Source: Akanthomyces muscarius (taxonomy: Eukaryota > Ascomycota > Sordariomycetes > Hypocreales > Cordycipitaceae). Taken from it: a stretch of DNA of 64,000 nucleotides. The stretch spans positions 1,674,001 to 1,738,000 of the forward strand of contig NC_079242.1 of NCBI RefSeq assembly GCF_028009165.1, in the 5' to 3' direction. The position numbers were made by a program, and so were the translations under genes. Below, one piece after another: positions 56,336-64,000 of the stretch; within the stretch, counting starts at the first letter, position 1, and the number at the start of each line of letters is the position of its first letter. The notes beneath the pieces are model-generated. The model saw only the letters and a program-made list of their open reading frames with translations. It did not search any database and had not been told where the DNA came from.

Positions 56336-58571
56336 TTAGATGAGGAGATAGTCCCAGCCATTCATCTGCATGACGTCCCTCCAGTGAACGTGGGGCGCGA
56401 CGGCATCAGAGGCGGCCGAGCCGGGCGTGCTGGCCTGGGCGGCGAGCTGGTCGTTTTGCAGCCAGACCTCGCGCAGGACGCACATCATGCGGCCAAAGGA
56501 GCCGCACATGGCCAGGTCGCCCAGCGCCGCGACGCGCTCCTCAAAGAGCGGGCGGAAGGGGCTGTCGGCCACGCTGAACGCGCCGCCGATGAGGTAGACC
56601 CAGACCAGGTTGCGGTCGTAGCCCCCGGGGCCCGCGGGGATGAACTGCAGCACGCCGGCGAGCTTGTCGACGAGGCCCAGCGGCGAGGGCTGGGCGGGCG
56701 TGAAGCCGGGGACGAGGCTGCAGAGGTAGATGCGCGCGGCGATGCGAAAGGCCGCGGTGATGTTCTTGGTGAGCTGCTTGGGGGAGAGGGTGCCGTTGGC
56801 GTTGAAGGGCATGCGGAGCTGCTGCATGTGATCGTCGCCGCTCTCGGTCATGGAGATTTGCTCGCCGAGCGAGGAGACGTGCTGGCAGAGGACAAAGTCG
56901 TCCATGCCGTTCTTCTTGAGCGACTCGAGGCAGGCAATCTCGGAGATGAGGTACATGACGCGGTCCTCGCAGCCCATGAGCTCGCGGAGGCCGAGGTGGT
57001 GGTGGCTCTGGGACAGGTGCTTGTCGCGGTAGGTGTGGGCAAAGGTGGGCGACATGCCGAGCATGGAGGCGCCGAGGATGTCGATCCAGGCGGCGAGGGT
57101 CATGTTGAAGGGCGTCGGGGCGCCCACGACGGGCGCCGGCTCCGAGACGACGCGCGTGAGGTCGAGCTTCTGCACCAGGCTGATGGCGGCCTGGAAGTGC
57201 TGGTGCCAGGCAATGTCGAGCAGGCCGTCGTCGGGGCGGCCCACGACGCACTGGAAGAAGATGAGCCCGAGCGTCGCCTCGAGGATCTTCTCGTGGTCCT
57301 CGTCGAGCTTGAGCGCCTCGCAGAGCGACCAGATGGTGGCGTAGCGGTGGCGCATGATGTCGCCGTCGACGTCGCGGCCGTCGGGCGCGTCCTGACCCGT
57401 GGCGAGGCTGACGCTCTTCATGTGCTGCGCGGCGGAGCTCAGGCAGCAGTGCAGGTAGATGCTGTTGTACTGCACCGCGGGCAGGATGAGGTCGGAGCCG
57501 ACCGAGCCGTGCTGGTTGGCCTCGAGGATGGGGAAGATGGTCGGCATCACGTACTGGACAAAGTGCTCCAGCAGGCGCTGGTCGCCGTCGTCGAGCTCGA
57601 CGCGGACCTGGCGCGACTCCTGGGCCGGGCCGTGGGCAAAGTCGAAGAAGTTGACGTTGAGCGCCTCCTCGGACAGCGACTCCTTGCGCTCCTGGTGGAC
57701 GTGCTCCGTCCAGCCGCCGCCGGGAAACTGTCCGGCGGTGAGGGCGGTACCGGGCGGCGGGGGGGTGTGCATGGTGCTAAAGGTCGAGACGTGTGACTCT
57801 CGGACCGTGGGCACGTCGTTGACAAACATTTGCCTCTCCGTCTTGACGTCAATCTCGTAGGGCGTGTAGCCCTGGCCGTAGATGAAGTCGGGGTGTATTT
57901 GCGAGTTGTAGGCGACAAAGTCGGCGCCGCTGGGCGGGCTGTTGAAGTTGAAGCCGGCGCCGGATGCGCGCGAGTCGATGGAGGCGGAGCGATTGCGGTC
58001 GTAAAAGTCGGAGCCCGAGGCGGACGTGGGCATGGAATGGCTGAGGCTGGGCGGCGGCGGGCTGACGGAGGAGTGAATCTCATGCGTGGCCGACTTTTCT
58101 GCGAGCTTCTTGCGCTTGATGATGATCTTGATGTCTTCCTTGTTGCGTCGGCGGGCCTCGTTGTTGCTCCACCAAATTGGTCGCTTGTACTCGCACTCGA
58201 GGCCGAGATGTTGGCAGGCAGAGCAGTAGGGCGTGATTTCGTCGCACTTCTTTCGTCTCAAGCGGCAAGTGTAGCATCCTGTTTACTCAAAAGTGTTAAT
58301 GGGGTGACCTTTTTTGGGCTGTAGGGCTGGCGATGCGCAAGTGTGCGGTCGAGTCCATCCACGCCCGTGTAAGTCGAGCTGCGCGAGGGGGGTCCCACGT
58401 ACCTGATCTTGAGCGGCGATGCATCTGTGTCTTGGTCTTGGAGACGCCGTCTGTGGCAGAGGCCTTCATGGTCGTCGTCTTGGCCTTTGCGGTCTTTGTC
58501 GTAGCCATCTTGACGGAGCTGACGGGAGCTTTGGCAGGTGTTCTGCGCATGCTGGGGGGCAGGGTAGACAT
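56336..58571 (-). CDS. pro1: PRO1/ADV-1 Zn2Cys6 regulator of fruiting-body development and cell fusion
   Basis: Two exons, 58403-58571 and 56336-58278, give 703 residues. The 124-base intron falls immediately before the zinc cluster. Exon 1 encodes a Lys/Thr/Ala-rich N-terminus ending HRRSRSG. Exon 2 opens with CYTCRLRRKKC, then CSACQHLGLEC, so all six zinc ligands are present at C-x2-C-x6-C-x6-C-x2-C-x6-C. The adjoining EYKRPIWWSNNEARRRNKED and IIIKRKKLAEK are diagnostic of PRO1 (Sordaria) and ADV-1 (Neurospora). The remainder is the fungal_trans-type domain with LLEHFVQYVMPTIFPILEAN. PRO1 controls sexual development, hyphal fusion and cell-wall integrity genes. The size agrees with orthologues. 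The gene is very GC-rich at third positions, which creates a spurious 524-codon frame on the opposite strand. Very long non-coding flanks suggest complex control. Confidence 0.93.
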
Positions 58572-59215
58572 TTGTATGGCGACCCGGGTGGGATATCCAA
58601 GTTGGTCTGGGGCCCTCTTTTTCGGGGCAGCTAGCACAGGGCCTTGCACAAGGCCACTAGCTGACTTGAAGCTAGGTAACTGGAAAAGCCTGGCTTGAGC
58701 CGGGACGGGAAGAACAAGAAGAATTGAGAGAGGTGATGGGAAGGGGAGGGGTGAGTGTAACTACCCGTGGAGGGGTGTGGGAATATGAACACACAGAGGT
58801 GCAGGGGGGTGTGCGTTGGTGGAACGTTGGCACGGTGCAAGCACACTGTGTGTAATGGCGTACGAGTAAGAGGGGAGTGCGTCTTGCAGGACCCAAGGCG
58901 CGGCCTTTTTTTTTTTTTCCTCGGAGAGAGAGAAAGAAAGAGAGGGGGCAACCGGCTGGTCTGGTCTGGTCTGCTGAGTGTCGGGTCGTCCTCTTGTGCG
59001 AGCCAGGAAATTAGTCGGACTCTGGAGTAGCCCTCTGTGACGACGGATTGGCTGGCGCTGTGATATTGACGGCTGCTGTCGAGACGGTTGACTGGTGTGC
59101 GATGCTTGACGGCGCAGTCATGTGGCTGTTGTCGTTTGATTGGAACAAATAAAGAATTAACGAGTAATTTTCTTCTTGTTCGAATCGGAAATGAAGCGAA
59201 AAGAAAAAGGAAATG

Positions 59216-59217
<2 letters not shown>

Positions 59218-59247
<30 letters not shown>
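59218..59247. repeat. TTG microsatellite
   Basis: About ten TTG triplets in a row, in non-coding sequence about 650 bases upstream of the pro1 start codon. Confidence 0.9.
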
Positions 59248-61629
59248 CGTGAGCAAGGCCAGCTTGCTGTTGTAATTGGTGATGATATCAAGGATAGAGG
59301 GAATCGTCAAAAAAAAAAGAGGATTAAACAAAATGGGGGTTAAATCAATAAGCAGTAATAGAACAAACAAAGACTTTTTTTCGGACAAGAAAAGACACTT
59401 GGAAAACTTCTTCTTCACCTTGCACGCCGAAAACAAAAGAGGGTTAAATTCCAGACCTGGGCGGCAAGGCCTTTCGTCTTATACCACCGGCCGCCTCCAT
59501 CGCGGCCAGACGACATCTTCGCAGCTGCCCATCCATGGTGTGTGGTGCGTGGTTCGCAGTCTGTGTTTCTATTTTTGAACACAGCCCTCCTCCTGGGGCC
59601 TTTTCCCCCCGCTCTTCTTCTACTGAGATGGCAAGCAGCAGTGCAACCTCTCAACCACACCACCACCTCCTCCTCCTCGTTGTGCATGCTCGTGCTGCAC
59701 TGTCAACTTGCTCTGCGCTTAGAGCTACCAATGACAGGGCCGGGAACCAGCATATGGACCCGCTTCGAGCTCCCAAAAAAAGACGATATGCGGACTGACC
59801 CCATCTTCCGAGCAGGGATCTTTTGGAGAGACAGCTAATCAACAGCGAGAGCGGCACAGGAGCTGGGGCGGGGGATGCATGACCTTCCTTGTCTAGGCCG
59901 TTGTCCATATGGAGCCTCGATGTTCTTCTGCTGTGGATGGGTAAATGGGGTCGTCCTCGTCCTGCTCCTCCTCTTTCTCTCCCCCGCCTCTTCTCTTCTT
60001 GTCTATCCATGCTCCCCGGCTGATCAAAAAAGGCAACAGCTGAGCTGCGATGCCGGCAAGGATACCTGTACGCTCCTGCTTGCCCCCCGGCTCGGGTTCT
60101 TGTTTTTTTCTCGCCTGGCCCTTGGCGAACATATGTAACGGCAGTCCAGGCTGATGAGGCTAGCATGCCATCGCCTCATTCCCCCAAATCCATCCGGCTT
60201 ACCGAGATTACACATTGTGACCTGTAAACTGCTAGCTTTCTGAGTTTCCTGCTTGGACATGGCGCGAAGCTTTCCCGACTCAAGCCTAGATCCTGCCGTA
60301 AATCATCACAGACACTAGCTTGCTTATCCGGCTCTCTTGCCCTGCGGTGATGGCCCGGGATCAGGGCTGATATTACTCGGAAGAGAATGTCATTTTTCCT
60401 ACGGCTCCAGAATATCATTCTGGAGCTCCAATTAGCTGCCCCGATGTGCCACCATGTTCAAAACCCGACCCGCTTCCCGCCCACATGCAGCTAACTACAC
60501 CGGCAATGCAGCTCTGCATGTCCGCCCGTTGACCGCATCGCTGCGCTGGCCAGAGACGTTTGCTCTCTGTCGTTTTTTTCTCTGATTCTTATTCGTTTCG
60601 ATGCGACATGATGCAGAGTACCCGCAGTATAACAGACTGTGCCGGGGGGGCGGGGGGGGCGGGGGGGCCTTGTCTTCAACAGAGTTTGTTTCCCTGCTGT
60701 TATACACCAAAAAAGGGCACAGGGATCAAAACGGGAGAGCGCACACATGCAGTCATCGACATTCAGAGTGGCACGCGCAAGTCCTCTCAGAGTCCGTCGG
60801 GGATGGAGAGAGGTAGCACAGAAGAGCGGTAAAGGACTCGGGATGGATTGGTGGGTTTACAAGCCAAAGGCATCTCTGCTACAAGTGGGCTACTGGCACC
60901 GAGCCGCGTCCAGCTAATCAACTACACACAATGAGGTGGTGTGCTTGGCTTCGTACGGGCCGCTCGGGAGGCGGAAAGTAAGAGAGAGCCTCTCGGTGTA
61001 TGCCAGTAAGCAGCAGGTAGCAGCAAGTAGCGTGAGAACAATCAAGTGCATGAAGAGACCAGACAGAAGAAAACGGCCGGGAGGGAGAGACATTCCGGCC
61101 AAGCCCAGTATTTTTGGGGGCTGCAGCTGGGGCGGGGACGAGCAAAGCGAGCGAACGAATTGCGCCATCCGAACATGGGAATCAACGAAGAGTGCTAGCC
61201 GGTTATGCACTACCGTGTATTATCTGATGGTCACCCGTCCTCGGCCCTTGCAGGGGAGGAGGGGGGTAAAAGGTAGCGTGTTGAAGAGCGAGGGAGTAAT
61301 AAAGCCGACGCCAATGCATGCCATGGCCACGAGAGAGGGAGAGAGAGTCTAGCGACAAAAGGCCTGGCGCATCATCGTATGCACACAATGGTGACGCCTC
61401 CTCTGCAAAAAGGAGCTAAAAAGTTCAGCGCCGCCATGTGTTTGTGCTCGTATTTAGCCAGGTGTGTTGACAGGAGTAGAGTGGCACGAAACGCGGTGAT
61501 TGCTGTAGAGAGTCGCGTGAATGGATGTGGTGTAATACACGGGGGACTCTTCACCACGAGCACCGGGGCGCGGACAACAATGAACAAGTGTGGGCTCTAC
61601 CCACAGCGGGAAGTCAAATTTCAGAACCC

Positions 61630-61645
61630 CTCTCTCTCTCTCTTT
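61630..61645. repeat. CT dinucleotide microsatellite
   Basis: A run of about seven CT units in non-coding sequence, without other features. Confidence 0.85.
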
Positions 61646-62820
61646 CAAAATCAAGATTGAACAATGAAATGGATTCATCTTCTCCTTGATCGACTGTCCA
61701 AACTCTGTTGTGCGATAGGCTCGGTGCGAAAATGAGGGTGGAGGTGGTAGGCGTGGGCAGACTATCCGTTACGGTTAGCGAGGGCTTTCTCTTCTCCAAG
61801 GTAGGATCTTGTGGCGTCTTTTATTATGAGAGAAAGAAAAGGGCTGGCAGGAATCCCGCAGGGAAGAGAAAAAAGGTGGTGGCCAGAGGGCGCGGTCTCT
61901 CAACTGCCATTGGCCCCCATGCTACAGACCAACCCCGGTCGATGTGACAAGACGGTTGAGGTGCAGCTGCTGGCCTCGTTTTTTCCTTGTCCCCCTCTTT
62001 AACCACTGACTTCTCGACTCCCATTCGCCCTGCTAACCCCCCCCCTGTGGCCAGGCGGGGCGGGACCAACCGACGCAAAAAGAGCAAGGTCCCCCCCTCC
62101 CCTTCCCTCCGGAGCTTGTTGCTAGCGTCCTCGCCCAGAGGCCTGCTGGCGATCGAGATTGGCCAATCGCTTGCATGGTGCTAGCCATGGGGGCCTTGCT
62201 AGCGCATCTCTAGCGGGTTGTCGTTGGCTGGCCGGTTGACCAATGGCCCTGCTGGAAACCAGGGTCTTCACACCCTCAGGGTTTTTGCTGCTCGCTCGCT
62301 CGCTCTTTTCTTCAGTCTTTTGAGAGTAATGAGTGAGTTTGCGCGCTGGGTTGCTACTCAGCATGCTGTGAGTGGGCAAGCCCTGGCAAATTGTAGTATT
62401 GGTAGTGGAGTTGAGGCTTTGGGTGGTTGGAGTTCCGTTGAGCTATGCTATACCAGTACTCAGTACTGTTGGAGGGGGTTTGGACAACGTGCCCCCAATC
62501 CAGCTTGCCAGCCTCAACAGTGCTCTTTCTTTACTCCGTACCCACCGAGTGTACGCACCATGTGCAGATTACAATGTCGGCCAGTCTGCTTCCATGTCTG
62601 GCTCGTGGCGTCCGTGGCTGCCCATCTTGTTTGCCTTTCATCTATCGCTGTCCGGAGCAAAGTTGCACCTTGTTGCTCCGGCCAGTCCCGCCATCTCCCC
62701 CCTCCCCCGTTCGGTCTTTTGATTTCGGCCATGCCCTTTCGAGTAATTCGATTCTTGTACGAGCACCACACTCCTCATTACCATGTTGCAATGTTGCACT
62801 TGGCTCAGGCAATCTATCAG

Positions 62821-62857
62821 TCATCACAATTCATCACAATTCATCACAGTTCACCAC
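62821..62857. repeat. 10-base tandem repeat, about 3.7 copies
   Basis: The unit TCATCACAAT occurs at 62821 and 62831, a copy with one change at 62841, and a partial copy follows. It is non-coding. Confidence 0.85.
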
Positions 62858-64000
62858 ACCAAGTAACAGTGCTCTCAGAGCCAAAGCGCAATTTTCCATT
62901 GCACATCCCACTCTCCGCTCAATGTGCCCTCATAGGAATGATCAATGATCCCTGATGGTACGGGTTCCTGCACCTGCCGAGTAAAAGAGCGTCACCAGCT
63001 CTGCAGCCGAGTCTTGTCCACCGTCTTCTCTTTTTACCTTTGTTTTGCACAGACCACCAATCTACCGGCTGCTTCACCACTCTTCCCCAACCAAACCCTG
63101 TCTATTCTCAATCCCCGCAGTACTAGCGTACTGCTTGGCTCCAAGTATCTATTTTGGGCTAATTATATCACAACTCAGCACCTCTCACTCACACCAGTGA
63201 TATCCCTCTCTATGATACCGCGCGCAATAGCGCGTGCATGAACACCACACCCATTTGTTGCTGGGCGCTTACGAGCTCACTATGGTGTTCTATTTTTAAT
63301 TTATGCCGCTATTGCTCGTCTTTGCGGACTAAATACTAGCTTTGCATGAGCCTCATGTACCCCTCACGGTGCTGGTCTTGTCACTGTCGCACTATTCCCC
63401 CCCCTCACCACAGGCCGGCTGTTCATCAGTTTTGCCTGGCAAAAATCAAGCCGTCGTTTGTTCTCTATCTGCTCCATCGTGGACTCGCTACCCATTGCCG
63501 GATCCATCAATCTCTTTTAACACTCTTCCCGGTTCCGCTGTGATTCAATGAGAGATGCACTGTTCTGCTTGGTGCGATACAGTCTTTTCAGGTAACACCA
63601 CGTCCCTGTGATCGAGTGCGTGTATACATTTGACTCAAAGTACCCGGGATCGAACTCGCTCCCATCGAGGTCGCATTTAATGCCGACCCAAAGTCCAGTG
63701 TCTGCTCGTCATCGTTACATGCTTCGTGTGCTGCAAGGAGCATGATCTTGCACGCGTACCTGCCTCAACACGATGGCGTGGCTCTGCAACAGTTGTTCTC
63801 ATACTTGCGCAATGTCTGCGTGATGTCGGTCGAATTTGCTGAATGTGTGCCACGACTCGTTCCTTACCGCCTTCTCTGTGAAGCGGAACCGAAGCTCCTC
63901 GGCCTCAACAGATTTCACACCGTCTTTGCCTACCCTGCACAAGAGGACAAGAGAAAAATCGATTCGTGTCTACAGTCCGTGCTCATCACCTCCACCCAAT

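Larger units (their letters stand above)
58572..64000. other. Very long gene-free region upstream of pro1, to the window edge
   Basis: 5.4 kb with no supportable coding gene on either strand. It contains TTG and CT microsatellites and a 10-base tandem repeat. The part from about 62960 to 63120 is pyrimidine-rich like a fungal 5' leader and could belong to a gene starting beyond 64000. The longest frame (245 codons at 62218-62955, plus) lacks an ATG at its listed start, is Cys/His/Pro-rich and has no domain. Long upstream regions with regulatory sites or leader introns are plausible for pro1. Confidence 0.5.

Noticed and set aside
56222..57796. 524-codon open frame on the plus strand, Val/Asp/Gly/Arg-rich
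   Set aside because: It lies antisense to pro1, whose identity is certain from its zinc cluster. The frame is a by-product of GC-rich third positions.
62218..62955. 245-codon open frame on the plus strand near the right edge
   Set aside because: Its listed start is not an ATG, the composition is Cys/His/Pro-rich, and it crosses a tandem repeat.
63630..63700. tRNA-like B-box (GAGTTCGATCCC on the minus strand)
   Set aside because: The bases flanking the loop do not pair into a T-arm stem, and no matching D arm or acceptor stem is found.

Overview
The window is nuclear DNA of a filamentous ascomycete. Genes are widely spaced on both strands, and most carry short GT-AG introns of about 50-120 bases. 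The gene content is typical of Pezizomycotina: an ERJ5-type J protein, DOP1, MON1, a PRO1/ADV-1 developmental regulator, Zn2Cys6 factors and a hybrid NRPS-PKS. Resemblance of several proteins to Sordariomycete families suggests that class, probably Hypocreales, but this is inference. All intron-exon structures below were worked out by hand from splice signals and reading frame.

Layout: (1) 1-16.8 kb, housekeeping: a partial gene at the left edge, ERJ5-like (-), a G-patch/DUF4187 protein (+), a PAQR/hemolysin-III membrane protein (-), an atypical bZIP protein (+) and the very large DOP1/DopA trafficking protein (-). (2) 17.3-26.6 kb, accessory metabolism: a 14-helix MFS exporter (-) and, divergent from it across a 1.5-kb shared promoter region, a 1,883-residue NRPS-PKS hybrid (+). 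Its domain order is C-A-PCP-KS followed by an ACP-like domain and a thioesterase. (3) 26.8-34.3 kb: a WD40 protein (-), a gene-poor stretch with short tandem repeats, a small secreted six-cysteine orphan (+), an AT-rich island that looks RIP-mutated, and MON1 (+). (4) 34.5-44.4 kb: a short disordered protein (-), a long disordered protein (+), a DUF1445/D-glutamate cyclase-like enzyme (+) and a Zn2Cys6 factor (+). (5) 46.3-58.6 kb: a large F-box-like/beta-propeller protein ending in a CaaX box (+), a Mid2-like single-pass surface protein (-) and PRO1 (-), the last surrounded by unusually long non-coding stretches (4.6 kb downstream, 5.4 kb upstream).

The most interesting system is the NRPS-PKS plus exporter. 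Its KS sits directly after one NRPS module, there is no acyltransferase or reductase, and the second active-site histidine is replaced by asparagine. This resembles tenuazonic acid synthetase (TAS1), whose terminal KS cyclises an aminoacyl substrate instead of extending a chain. Unlike TAS1 as I know it, this protein continues past the KS with a carrier-like domain and a thioesterase with a complete Ser-Asp-His triad. The product is therefore probably a tetramic-acid-like or related small amide, but which one cannot be read from sequence alone. I saw no tRNA, rRNA, intact transposon or CRISPR array.
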